DNA of 64,000 nt from Strongylocentrotus droebachiensis (lineage: Eukaryota; Echinodermata; Echinoidea; Camarodonta; Strongylocentrotidae), in contig JAVYIG010007854.1 of NCBI GenBank assembly GCA_035222895.1, positions 32,342 through 96,341 on the forward strand, written 5' to 3'. Of this stretch, positions 46,601 through 54,653 are shown piece by piece (positions within the stretch are counted from its first letter, which is position 1; each line of letters begins with the position of its first letter). The notes under the pieces were generated by a model. The model was given only the letters and a program-made list of their open reading frames with translations, had not been told where the DNA came from and made no database searches. The position numbers and the translations under genes were made by a program.

Positions 46601-49600
46601 AATCTTTAGGATTAATTCAATCTTTAGGGTTAATTCAATCTTTAGGGTTAATTCAATCTTTAGGGTTAATTCAATCTTTAGGGTTAATTCAATCTTTAGG
46701 GTTAATTCAATCTTTAGGGTTAATTCAATCTTGAGGGTTAATGGAATCTTTCTATGACTCTCCAATACAGGGATGTTTTCAATCTGAGTTCAATCTTTAG
46801 AATCAATTCAATCTTTAGGATTAATTCAATCTTTAGGATTAATTCAATCTTTAGGGTTAATTCAATCTTTAGAGTTAATTCAATCTTTAGGGTTAATTCA
46901 ATCTTTAGGGTTAATTCAATCTTTAGGATTAATTCAATCTTTAGGGTTAATTCAGTCTTTAGGGTTAATTCAATCTTTAGGGTTAATTCAATCTTTAGGA
47001 TTAATTCAATCTTTAGGGTTAATTCAATCTTTAGGGTTAATTCAATCTTTAGGGTTAATTCAATCTTTAGGGTTAATTCAATCTTGAGGGTTAATGGAAT
47101 CTTTCTATGACTCTCCAATACAGGGATGTTTTCAATCTGAGTTCAATCTTTAGAATCAATTCAATCTTTAGGATTAATTCAATCTTTAGGATTAATTCAA
47201 TCTTTAGGGTTAATTCAATCTTTAGAGTTAATTCAATCTTTAGGGTTAATTCAATCTTTAGGGTTAATTCAATCTTTAGGATTAATTCAATCTTTAGGGT
47301 TAATTCAGTCTTTAGGGTTAATTCAATCTTTAGGGTTAATTCAATCTTTAGGATTAATTCAATCTTTAGGGTTAATTCAATCTTTAGGGTTAATTCAATC
47401 TTTAGGGTTAATTCAATCTTTAGGGTTAATTCAATCTTTAGGGTTAATTCAATCTTTAGGGTTAATTCAATCTTTAGGATTAATTCAATCTTTAGGGTTA
47501 ATTCAATCTTTAGGGTTAATTCAATCTTTAGGGTTAATTCAATCTTTAGGGTTAATTCAATCTTTAGGGTTAATTCAATCTTTAGGGTTAATTCAATCTT
47601 TAGGGTTAATTCAATCTTTAGGGTTAATTCAATCTTTAGGGTTAATTCAATCTTTAGGGTTAATTCAATCTTTAGGGTTAATTCAATCTTTAGGGTTAAT
47701 TCAATCTTTAGGGTTAATTCAATCTTTAGGGTTAATTCAATCTTTAGGGTTAATTCAATCTTTAGGGTTAATTCAATCTTTAGGGTTAATTCAATCTTTA
47801 GGGTTAATTCAATCTTTAGGGTTAATTCAATCTTTAGGGTTAATTCAATCTTTAGGGTTAATTCAATCTTTAGGGTTAATTCAATCTTTAGGATTAATTC
47901 AATCTTTAGGGTTAATTCAATCTTTAGGGTTAATTCAATCTTTAGGGTTAATTCAATCTTTAGGATTAATTCAATCTTTAGGATTAATTCAATCTTTAGG
48001 GTTAATTCAATCTTTAGGGTTAATTCAATCTTTAGGGTTAATTCAATCTTTAGGGTTAATTCAATCTTTAGGGTTAATTCAATCTTTAGGGTTAATTCAA
48101 TCTTTAGGGTTAATTCAATCTTTAGGATTAATTCAATCTTTAGGGTTAATTCAATCTTTAGGGTTAATTCAATCTTTAGGGTTAATTCAATCTTTAGGGT
48201 TAATTCAATCTTTAGGGTTAATTCAATCTTTAGGGTTAATTCAATCTTTAGGGTTAATTCAATCTTTAGGGTTAATTCAATCTTTAGGGTTAATTCAATC
48301 TTTAGGGTTAATTCAATCTTTAGAGTTAATTCAATCTTTAGGGTTAATTCAGTCTTTAGGGTTAATTCAATCTTTAGGGTTAATTCAATCTTTAGGGTTA
48401 ATTCAGTCTTTAGGGTTAATTCAATCTTTAGGGTTAATTCAATCTTTAGGGTTAATTCAGTCTTTAGGGTTAATTCAGTCTTTAGGGTTAATTCAATCTT
48501 TAGGGTTAATTCAATCTTTAGGGTTAATTCAATCTTTAGGGTTAATTCAATCTTTAGGGTTAATTCAATCTTTAGGGATAATTCAATCTTTAGGGTTAAT
48601 TCAATCTTTAGGGTTAATTCAATCTTTAGGGTTAATTCAATCTTTAGGGTTAATTCAGTCTTTAGGGTTAATTCAATCTTTAGGGTTAATTCAATCTTTA
48701 GGGTTAATTCAATCTTTAGGGTTAATTCAATCTTTAGGGTTAATTCAATCTTTAGGGTTAATTCAGTCTTTAGGGTTAATTCAATCTTTAGGGTTAATTC
48801 AATCTTTAGGGTTAATTCAATCTTTAGGGTTAATTCAATCTTTAGGGTTAATTCAATCTTTAGGGTTAATTCAATCTTTAGGGTTAATTCAATCTTTAGG
48901 GTTAATTCAATCTTTAGGGTTAATTCAATCTTTAGGGTTAATTCAATCTTTAGGGTTAATTCAATCTTCAGGATTAATTCAATCTTTAGGGTTAATTCAA
49001 TCTTTAGGGTTAATTCAATCTTTAGGGTTAATTCAATCTTTAGGGTTAATTCAATCTTTAGGGTTAATTCAGTCTTTAGGGTTAATTCAATCTTTAGGGT
49101 TAATTCAATCTTTAGGGTTAATTCAATCTTTAGGGTTAATTCAATCTTTAGGGGTTAATGGAATCTTTCTTTGTGTCTCTAATAACAGGGATGTTTTCAG
49201 TCCTGGTACCGCCACTCATCCATCAAGCTACTCGCCCCTTGTAAAGCAAGTCATGAAGAGTGTGTTTGACCCGTCCAAGCCTGACCTGGTCGACATTGAG
49301 TACAAGTCCAGTGGATTCAGGGATCTCCTCAAAACAAAATTCAGGTAACTCATTAGGCCTGTCTTCATCAGCCCAAGATTGCCAAATATCCTGCTATTTG
49401 AACTATCCCTATCGCAAATTATCCAGTTAATTTGTATCTTCATCAGCCCGAAGTTGCAATTAGCGAGATATTTGGTCGAGATAATCATCACAAGATACCT
49501 TGGGCTAGTTTGCAAAATATCCCGCTATTTGTCCGGTGCGTTTTCACCAGCCCGAAGACTCGCACTACCCGCGCGAACGCTGAGCAAAATATCTCGATCT

Positions 49601-51774
49601 CGAGCTCGAGTTTTAAGTTTCGAGGTCAAGTCTAGAGCTGATGAAGACGCGATTTGTAACTTCTGGATTATTTCCCAAATCAGAAATAGCAGGCTATTTG
49701 GCAATCTCGAGCTGATGAAAACAGGCCTATAATTGTTCTGTAGTTTTTTTCTTCCTCTAGGATGCATGTTTGATGTACATGTAAAGGTGTCGCGGTCGAG
49801 CGGATACGTTTTCGGACTGTGCATTACATGGTCCACGGTTCGAATCCCGCTACGGCATTAATGTCCTCTGGGAAGACATTAATCTACATTTGCCACTTTC
49901 TACCCAGACGTGATATCGGTACCTGTAGGAAAGAATTCCTTGAATGCTGAGAGCACCGAAATCGGTAGCCTAGGCAGAGCTGGGGTAATATTGGAGCACC
50001 CTGAGCAACTTTAGTGGTGGATATGTGTGCCATAGATATATCTTTTATTATTATTATTGTTGTTGTTGTCGTTGGTGTTATTATTATCATTTGTTGATGC
50101 TTTTTAAGATTTCAGATGTGTATTTAAAAATGACATTCATGTAACATCTTCCTATATTTAAGGATATCATTTATAATCGTTAATCACATAGCCTTGCTTC
50201 TTATAAACCTTTTTAAAAATCCATGATTTTTTATTAATTTCCTTTAGATTCTTTTAGTAATAATTTAGCTTTTGAAGGAACGACTGTCAAAATTTATCTT
50301 AATTTTCTGATTTTGGACAGTTTGATGCAGATTGATAACATGGGGTTCAGACTTTTCATAGAGTCAATTAGATATCAAAAGTTGACTTATAAAATAAACT
50401 CATTTCGATTTCCTTGATTGGACTAGAGATGGGGAAACAGCTGGCAGCATCAAACATTTAAACATGCATTTCTAAAACCAAAGCTCATAAATCCACAAAC
50501 AATTATTTTCTTTTCTTTCTTTTTCATGATTGATTTTAATTTTTTCTTTTGGTTCAGATTATTCATGAATGTTGGTAAGCCCCGCCCTAGCGACCATCCT
50601 CTGCTCATCGTCTTCATGGTGGGAGGGGTCACATGTTCGGAGGTCAAGCACGTCAAGGAGACGGTAGCATCCCTATCACCCAACACTCAGGTGAGAATTG
50701 ATTTTAGACTTTGAAAAATTTCCCTTCTACCCAATGGGTGGTATTCTCGAAAGCGGACTAAATATAGTCCATGGTTTAAACCACAGACAAAGTATGGAAT
50801 GCCAAGTGTCCATATGAATATGTTTTTTGAATAATTTAATCTGTCACTATTAAAATTAAAATAAAAAGTAATAACATAATTGATAACAAACAATATAACT
50901 ATGATATAATTATGTTATCATGGTAATTTAGGGACATTATTATTCAAAAATATATTCATATGGACACTTGGCATTCCATACTCAGTTGGTGGATTAAACC
51001 ATGGACTAAAGTTAGTCCGCTTTCGAGAATACCACACAATGGGTAGCTTTCCCGCACTTGACATGAATAAGGAGTACAGGGTGTAAGTGGTCATTGATGC
51101 CTGAGAAAAGAGAGACTGGGGACATATTATTTGCTTATGGAGAGAAAAGGAAGATAAAAAATAGAAGATACATAAGAACAAGTTTAAGGTACGTGTATGA
51201 TAGGGTTCAAAGTATCATGGAATAGTGAACATTCACCGCAATCATTCCACATTTTGTAGTTTGTCTCAATAACTCTTGCATTTATTTTTGTTTCATGATT
51301 TTTTTTTTTTTATGCCAGGAATTTTAAAAAGGAAAAAAAGCTTTTAAATCCTTTAATTGGCAACATTTCATTTCATTTTATTTTATTTTATTTTATTTTA
51401 TTTCAACACGGATCACTTGCTTCAGCCAATGGCTGTTCTTCAGCAAGTCTGTGCAACATGATGATGAGGATATCTTGTACACTTCTCGTGTTTGTCCAGA
51501 TTATGTCAAGATTTCCTCATTTATAAATATACCAACAGCGTTTTTTATTGTAGTTTTTTTCCCCAACTTATCTCTTCATGTAGCAAACACTTTTTCCCAG
51601 CATACTCTGATATTGGATACCAATGAAAAGATTTCAGTGTGTTTGTACTTTTATATATATTTGACAGTATCCCTGTTTGCTTTTCATTTTCAGGTGGTGG
51701 TAGGATCAACTAGAATATTAAGAGAATCGGATGTCTTAGACCATGTCTTTGGACAAAAGCCACTTTCGTTCTGA
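30044..51774 (+). CDS. SCFD2: Sec1 family domain-containing protein 2 (whole gene, 14 exons)
   Basis: Fourteen exons join without a frame break into 676 residues; human SCFD2 has 684. Exons are 30044-30223, 31735-31983, 36714-36860, 37297-37374, 37844-37975, 39631-39803, 40855-40954, 41461-41591, 42469-42675, 43977-44137, 44853-44955, 49189-49344, 50558-50690 and 51694-51774. Family-like sequence occurs throughout: SVVFLDGPVAEALHW, ASHFQYCVLITTLPES, ILFIDRTFDMVAPT, VLLPGCLAHP, LEEFVQLILYGYSLTG, SGFRDLLKTKF, PSDHPLLIVFMVGGVT and a terminal VVVGSTRILRESDVL. SM-family proteins bind SNAREs and tethers during membrane fusion; SCFD2 is little studied and is thought to act in ER/Golgi trafficking. 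The gene spans 21.7 kb, mostly because introns 2 and 11 are swollen by repeats. Confidence 0.93.
30224..31734 (+). other. SCFD2 intron 1
   Basis: GT-AG intron of 1.5 kb. A G-run lies at 31544-31556. No repeat family or extra exon is recognised. Confidence 0.7.
31735..31983 (+). CDS. SCFD2: SCFD2 exon 2
   Basis: Acceptor TTTCCCACAG; 83 codons, phase 0 at both ends. Contains VKAVFIISDQITATTQEI and ASHFQYCVLITTLPES; donor AAA|GTAATC. Confidence 0.9.
32391..32520 (+). pseudogene. reverse-transcriptase fragment inside the hAT-like element
   Basis: The plus frame reads PTFTHGVPQGSILGPLLF and continues with IYINNL before a TAA. GVPQGSILGPLLF is a classic conserved block of non-LTR retrotransposon reverse transcriptases. 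Only about 40 codons are present, so it is a captured remnant. Confidence 0.7.
33307..34911. mobile_element. 1.6-kb TIR element of unassigned superfamily
   Basis: Perfect inverted ends CAGTCAGACCGCAG / CTGCGGTCTGACTG. Flanked by CAGT on both sides (33303-33306 and 34912-34915), and the uninterrupted R1 copy shows CAGT once, so the target duplication is 4 bp. A 22-bp motif starting GTCCCAAAGTCAGG occurs near both ends (33692 and 34568) in the same orientation. The open frame 34520-34834 has no recognised domain. It carries a SINE body. Confidence 0.75.
33955..34245 (-). mobile_element. SINE, 5'-truncated, antisense, nested in the 1.6-kb element
   Basis: The reverse complement contains CATTGATCTACATTTGCCAC, CACCCAGGTG, AATGGGTACCCGGTAGGATG and CTCCCCAGGGAGTGGAGAA, shared with the SINE at 38596-38860, and ends in an ATT-repeat tail. 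The tRNA-like head is absent. Confidence 0.7.
35814..36713 (+). other. SCFD2 intron 2, remainder
   Basis: No repeat or exon is recognised between the hAT-like element and exon 3. Short open frames near 36592 merge into exon 3 and are not separate genes. Confidence 0.5.
36714..36860 (+). CDS. SCFD2: SCFD2 exon 3
   Basis: Acceptor TTATTTTCCAG; 49 codons, TTVYEADVVHIPLSVACM through NYMQAN; donor GTGAGT. Confidence 0.9.
37297..37374 (+). CDS. SCFD2: SCFD2 exon 4
   Basis: Acceptor ATGAATATCAG; 26 codons, VEKKPPESVSDVDISMLPDE through RDVK; donor GTTAGT. Confidence 0.85.
37844..37975 (+). CDS. SCFD2: SCFD2 exon 5
   Basis: Acceptor TATACTCCCAG; 44 codons including LSCLCETLDVNEDIYCLGP and VIAGELAQL; donor AAA|GTAAGG. 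Confidence 0.9.
38048..38474. mobile_element. hAT-like MITE (CAGAGCTGCCAACC ends)
   Basis: Left end CAGAGCTGCCAACC and right end GGTTGGCAGCTCTG are perfect inverted repeats. The flanks share TACATG (38042-38047 and 38475-38480). The interior is rich in T-runs and short TTCCTTTTTTTGG repeats. It lies in SCFD2 intron 5. Confidence 0.75.
38596..38860 (+). mobile_element. tRNA-derived SINE
   Basis: The tRNA-like head TGTCATGGTACAGGGGTTCA is followed by a B box GGTTCAAATCC at 38656-38666. The body then has GGCAAGACATCAATTCATAT, CTCCACCCAGGTG and CTCCCCAGGGAGTGGAGAA. It lies in SCFD2 intron 5. Confidence 0.75.
39226..39520. mobile_element. foldback MITE (GTGTTTCACAAAGACTAAG ends), copy 1
   Basis: The left arm GTGTTTCACAAAGACTAAG with TTTAAGTTGGACTTAA is inverted at the right end (TTAAGTCCAACTTAAAGTC, then CTTTGTGAAAC). 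The right side ends in a C-run. A related copy is at 52400-52687. Confidence 0.75.
39631..39803 (+). CDS. SCFD2: SCFD2 exon 6
   Basis: Acceptor CCTTACCAG; phase 0 in, phase 2 out. Encodes NRASILFIDRTFDMVAPT and later CDVAVDMSVLCSPG; donor GTACCA. Confidence 0.9.
40648..40850 (+). repeat. CT microsatellite abutting the exon 7 acceptor
   Basis: About 200 nt of CTCTCT with a C-run (40685-40699), ending directly at the GTTGTCTCTTGTAG acceptor of exon 7. It acts as an enormous polypyrimidine tract. Confidence 0.85.
40855..40954 (+). CDS. SCFD2: SCFD2 exon 7
   Basis: Acceptor GTCTCTTGTAG, preceded by about 200 nt of CT repeats. Encodes SQYKPSVLLPGCLAHP and LLQTLITSKQK; donor GTAGGT, phase 0 out. 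Confidence 0.88.
41461..41591 (+). CDS. SCFD2: SCFD2 exon 8
   Basis: Acceptor GCATTATTCAG; encodes ESLMEVNRRVVETITRERLP and LQAHLNNFK; donor GTATGT, phase 2 out. Confidence 0.9.
42072..42262 (+). mobile_element. MITE, TTAAAG family, copy 2
   Basis: Begins TTTAAAGCCCCACTG and ends near AAGCTTTAA. Its middle contains GGTCCCCCATGATCCTC and CCACCTGTCAGTGACC, shared with 1108-1302 (inverted) and 53245-53447. In SCFD2 intron 8. Confidence 0.7.
42469..42675 (+). CDS. SCFD2: SCFD2 exon 9
   Basis: Acceptor TACCCCTGCAG; encodes RNACPLLQLASACVQTL and VTSIILDLLQNQAKQG; donor GTAAAT, phase 2 out. Confidence 0.9.
42722..43170 (+). mobile_element. possible LINE 3'-end remnant
   Basis: GATCCACTGCAGGATGAAGGC resembles a conserved 3'-end signature seen in many invertebrate non-LTR elements, from memory. 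No intact frame. In SCFD2 intron 9. Confidence 0.35.
43572..43880 (+). mobile_element. tRNA-derived SINE
   Basis: The A-box-like TGTGGTCCAGTGGATAAG is followed by a B box GGTTTAAATCC at 43631-43641, then the shared body ACGTTAATCTACATTTGTCA and an ATT-repeat tail at about 43892-43915. In SCFD2 intron 9. Confidence 0.75.
43977..44137 (+). CDS. SCFD2: SCFD2 exon 10
   Basis: Acceptor CTCTTAACCAG; encodes SYSLEEFVQLILYGYSLTG through NSEVVRLL; donor GTAAGC, phase 1 out. Confidence 0.9.
44853..44955 (+). CDS. SCFD2: SCFD2 exon 11
   Basis: Acceptor AATACATGTAG; encodes GEERSEATAQKVAKDIMSK and SRARNTLQRF; donor CAT|GTGAGT, phase 2 out. It is followed by the repeat-swollen intron 11. Confidence 0.85.
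44956..46061 (+). other. SCFD2 intron 11, first part
   Basis: No exon is recognised. 45630-45760 is unusually CpG-rich, with TACGCGTAG palindromes at 45641, 45690 and 45735. Confidence 0.5.
46063..46242. mobile_element. foldback MITE (ACAAATAACGCAC ends)
   Basis: ACAAATAACGCAC (46063-46075) is inverted as GTGCGTTATTTGT (46230-46242). Imperfect inversion continues inward (TGCAGTGTTCGC versus GCGTACTGCA). It ends only about 20 bp before the minisatellite array. Confidence 0.6.
46262..49158 (+). repeat. 18-bp minisatellite array with higher-order repeats carrying splice-acceptor copies
   Basis: About 150 tandem units of TTCAATCTTTAGGGTTAA with few variants (TTTAGGATTAA, TTTAGAGTTAA, CAGTCTTTAGG). 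Three larger blocks begin with a GGAATCTTTCTATGACTCTC junction at 46354, 46743 and 47096 (spacing 389 and 353 bp, a difference of two units). Each junction carries CCAATACAG|GGATGTTTTCAATC, a copy of the exon 12 acceptor and exon start. A fourth, more decayed copy is at 46291-46312. Each unit contains TTTAGGGTTA, telomere-like but not a telomere. Because 18 is a multiple of 3 and one frame lacks stops, a 683-codon artefactual open frame results (47107-49158). Confidence 0.95.
49189..49344 (+). CDS. SCFD2: SCFD2 exon 12
   Basis: Acceptor TCTCTAATAACAG|GGATGTTTTCAG. The split codon AT|G gives MDVFSPGTATHPSSYSPL, continuing to SSGFRDLLKTKF, as in SCFD2. Donor GTAACT, phase 2 out. Decayed copies of this exon start occur in the array upstream. 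Confidence 0.9.
49354..49730. mobile_element. MITE with AGGCCTG ends next to the exon 12 donor
   Basis: Left end AGGCCTGTCTTCATCAGCCC and right end inverted (GAGCTGATGAAAACAGGCCT), extending to GATTGCCAAATA / TATTTGGCAATC. It starts about 10 bp after the exon 12 GTAACT donor. Confidence 0.75.
49786..50060 (+). mobile_element. tRNA-derived SINE, best-preserved copy
   Basis: The head GTGTCGCGGTCGAGCGGATA resembles a type II tRNA A box. A perfect B box GGTTCGAATCC lies at 49837-49847. The body has GAAGACATTAATCTACATTT and ends with ATT/GTT repeats near 50048-50090. In SCFD2 intron 12. Confidence 0.8.
50558..50690 (+). CDS. SCFD2: SCFD2 exon 13
   Basis: Acceptor TTTGGTTCAG; encodes LFMNVGKPRPSDHPLLIVF and VGGVTCSEVKHVKETVASL; donor GTGAGA, phase 0 out. 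Confidence 0.92.
50738..51035. mobile_element. foldback MITE, about 100-bp arms
   Basis: GTGGTATTCTCGAAAGCGGAC at the left is inverted at the right (GTCCGCTTTCGAGAATACCAC). The arms continue through AGTCCATGGTTTAA and GGAATGCCAAGTGTCCATAT. CAATGG flanks both sides (50732 and 51037). In SCFD2 intron 13. Confidence 0.8.
51366..51404 (+). repeat. TTTTA microsatellite
   Basis: Short run of ATTTT repeats in SCFD2 intron 13. Confidence 0.8.
51694..51774 (+). CDS. SCFD2: SCFD2 exon 14 (C-terminus)
   Basis: Acceptor CATTTTCAG; encodes VVVGSTRILRESDVLDHVFG and QKPLSF, then TGA at 51772-51774. Copies of this segment follow in the 3' region. Confidence 0.92.
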   Translation: MVVGSTRILRESDVLDHVFGQKPLSF

Positions 51775-51993
51775 AACACCAGAACATTGTGATGGATCAA
51801 TTAGATACTGTGATGCCTTGGACCAGGTCTTCGGACAAGAGCCACTTTCGTATCGAAACACCAACATGTTCTATGGGATGGATCAACTTGAATCTAAAGA
51901 GAATGAGATGCCATCATAAAGGCATACCGGTACCCCTATTAATTCCCTGAAAATCACTTTAGAATAGATCAACCAGAATCTTGAGAGTCTGGA

Positions 51994-52394
51994 GCCATAT
52001 TCAATTCAGTACATGGATTAAGTCAGTATTTTACTTAGCATTTTACTTGGCTAAGTAATATGTCTATTCGTCTTCAGATTGCATCTGACCATTTTAAGAT
52101 AAAATACTTACTGATCATCATTGTGACGTCACATTGCCAATCCAAAATAATGTGCAATTAATGTGTCACATTAAATGTGCGCAGGTTATGATCCTGCGTT
52201 AGAAAACCAAATGCCTGCCAATCAAATCCTCCAAATAGTTGGCCTAAATCAGCTAGGGAGTTGTCTTAAATTTAGGGTAAAATACTTAGCTAAAAGCTTT
52301 GACTGAATACCAAAGTTTGCTAAGTATTTTATCTAAACCGAAAACTAAGTAAAATACTGATATTTCTGACATAAATGTTAAATTCAATACCGGT
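51994..52394. mobile_element. MITE with imperfect inverted ends (ATTCAATT / CAGTATTTTACTTAG)
   Basis: GTCAGTATTTTACTTAG near 52022 is inverted near 52352 as CTAAGTAAAATACTGA, and the outer ends CATATTCAATTC and AATTCAATACCGG also pair imperfectly. Confidence 0.6.
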
Positions 52395-52399
52395 CCTGT

Positions 52400-52687
52400 G
52401 GGGGTGTTTCACAAAGACTAAGGTCGACTGTAAGTTGGACTAAACTATGGCAGGCCATTCATGCCACTGGCTGCACTCCACATTATGATCTTTAGATGAT
52501 ATTTTTTCCTCCAATAATGAATTATCAAAAAATGTGAATTCTGTAGATCTGTGACAATGATTTGTACGTCTCTTGAGAAACCAATTCCAGTAAATGGTGA
52601 GAGCAAACAGTGGCATGTATTGCCTGCCATAGTAATGTCCAACTTGATCTTAGTCTTTGTGAAACACCCACCCCCCCCCCCCCCCCC
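52400..52687. mobile_element. foldback MITE (GTGTTTCACAAAGACTAAG ends), copy 2
   Basis: Closely related to 39226-39520: same ends (GTGTTTCACAAAGACTAAG / CTTAGTCTTTGTGAAACAC), GGCAGGCCATTCATGCCACT and a terminal C-run. Confidence 0.75.
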
Positions 52688-53244
52688 TGGTATCTTTGAC
52701 CATGTCTTTGGCCAGGAGCCATTCTCCTACTGGTTCTTTGACAGTCCTGTCCAATAGATCAACAAGAACCCTAAAGAAATCTATTGTGATGGGCCATGTC
52801 TGTGGGTCAAAAACATGAAATTTTGTTCAATGGATCTAGTCCAAAGATGTGGTATCACACCTGGGGACAAGTGCAACTGATGTCTTACAACGGAAATGTA
52901 ATACATTCCAGTGATGCTGTAACTGGGAATATATAACATATATTTGGGCACCTTGCTGCTCGAACATGACAATATTCAGGCACCTCGCTGTCAAAGTGAA
53001 GTTCTGGCACCTCGTTGACTAATTATGTGGGTATTCACATGAGGATGAAGATGATGACACATAGTTCTACTGTACATCAATATTAGCACAACCAGTGTCC
53101 TTTGTCATAGAAAGGGGAAAGGGGTCCAAAATATCTTACAAGCAAAATCTAAAAGAAAATAATTGATAACCATCATTATGTTTTATATCTATAATGGATC
53201 ATCAACGAATTAATATGCATTTTAAGCTTCTACCAACCTTAAAT

Positions 53245-53447
53245 CTTAAAGCCCCAATGTACTACATGTACTTGTAGCTACTTGCTCTCTCTATATAGAA
53301 AACAATGCCTAAGAGGTGCCTGTTGGTCCCCCATGATCCTCTTTTTCTTACGTTAATTGAGAGCTGAGTTGATAAAGTAGCCACCTGTCAGTGACCTTGC
53401 TGGGTGGTCTAATCCCCCTGGCCAAACTAGTACAGACAGGCTTAAAC
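53245..53447 (+). mobile_element. MITE, TTAAAG family, copy 3
   Basis: Begins TCTTAAAGCCCCAATG and ends CAGGCTTAAA. Contains GGTCCCCCATGATCCTC and CCACCTGTCAGTGACC, shared with copies 1 and 2. Confidence 0.7.
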
Positions 53448-54123
53448 TACGAGTTATGATTACCCCTACCAATGAAAATGTTATGTATCATCAAAGAATT
53501 ATTGTTAAATTTAGTAGCCCAAACTTCCATCCATGATGTCATATTGCTCATAAGAATCAACAAAAACCAGACATCAACAAAAAAGGGTTTAAGTGTTTAT
53601 CATGGATAAATACAGTTATTTCTCCAATGAATGCGTAATGAACATACTTTGTATGAATGACTTTGTAAACAAATTATATGTTGTGCAGAATATACGAATA
53701 CATGTAGAAATATATATAACTATGGATACGAGTCATTGATTTATCTGGCTATGTATTTGTGCTTTATTCTGACATTTTGGACTAAATATCAGGCTGTATG
53801 CAAATTGTGTGATCTTGTGGATTCAAACTGTGTGAAGGTTTATATGTGTTTATGTGTTATTGTTTTTTTCATATACATGTACTGCCTTTTATTTGACTTT
53901 TCTTGTCAGGAACATTTCTCTCTCTTTTTTTCTTCGAATTCCCTACTATTTCTCTCCCTTTCTCTAACTCCTCTTTTTCTCACCCTCTCTTATCTCTCAT
54001 TTTCTCTTTTCTCTCTTCTTTTTTTTCCTTATCTTTTCTCTCTCATTATTTCATTTTCATTTTCCTTTCTTTTGTTATTTGATTAATGTTTAAATCACTA
54101 TTATACTCTTAATTGTGAGAGCA

Positions 54124-54653
54124 TTAAAGGGGAATTTCACCCTGGTATTGAGTTGGCTTTACTAGAAGCAGAAAATGAAAGAAACTGGTAAATGAAAGTT
54201 TTAGCAAAAATGGATAAACAATAAGAAAGTCATGAATGTTATGAATGTATGACCAATCAAACACAAATGTACAACTCCGACGTATCTTGCGAGCTCCCCT
54301 CCCATTTGCCTTCTACTTAAAAACTTCACAAATTTATAATTTCCCTCAAGAAAATGTTCAATCATACATTCACCCTTAATATAATTATTGCAAATATGTT
54401 TTTATACAACCCCTGTATGAAACAAATCTATTTCGTCATCAATAACTTAGAAAATCAAGTTTATAAAATTTTCTGTACAGAGCAAATTTGAGAAGAGCTC
54501 GTATGATACGTCACAGTGTTGCCAATTTGGGTTCCATTAATGACAACTTTAAAAATTCATAACTTTCCTATTTTCAATCAGATTATTCGACTTATATTCT
54601 GCTTAATAGACTTAAATTCTGCTTAATGTCAGGGTGGACTAGTCTCCTTTCAT
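54124..54653. mobile_element. possible MITE (TAAAGGGGAATTTCACCCTG ends)
   Basis: TTAAAGGGGAATTTCACCCTG at the left is imperfectly inverted at the right as CAGGGTGGACTAGTCTCCTTT. No coding capacity. No clear target duplication. Confidence 0.45.

Larger units (their letters stand above)
51703..52870 (+). repeat. decayed tandem repeats of the SCFD2 terminal coding segment
   Basis: An approximately 85-bp unit starts GGATCAACTAGAAT in exon 14 and recurs downstream as GGATCAATTAGATAC (51796), GGATCAACTTGAATC (51879), AGATCAACCAGAATC (51966) and AGATCAACAAGAACC (52757). The part encoding DHVFGQKPLSF recurs at 51809-51860 (GACCAGGTCTTCGGACAAG) and 52690-52745 (GACCATGTCTTTGGCCAGG). One unit is split by the MITEs at 51994-52394 and 52400-52687. 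Confidence 0.75.

Noticed and set aside
47107..49158. 683-codon open frame of NSIFRV repeats on the plus strand, and two shorter relatives upstream
   Set aside because: It is a by-product of an 18-bp tandem repeat with a stop-free frame. It lies inside SCFD2 intron 11 and resembles no protein.
46262..49158. CRISPR-like or telomere array
   Set aside because: The units are contiguous with no unique spacers, and the unit is 18 bp with only part telomere repeat. It is a eukaryotic minisatellite.
49786..49856. Possible true tRNA gene
   Set aside because: The B box is perfect, but the acceptor-stem ends do not pair and the sequence continues into a SINE body shared with other loci.
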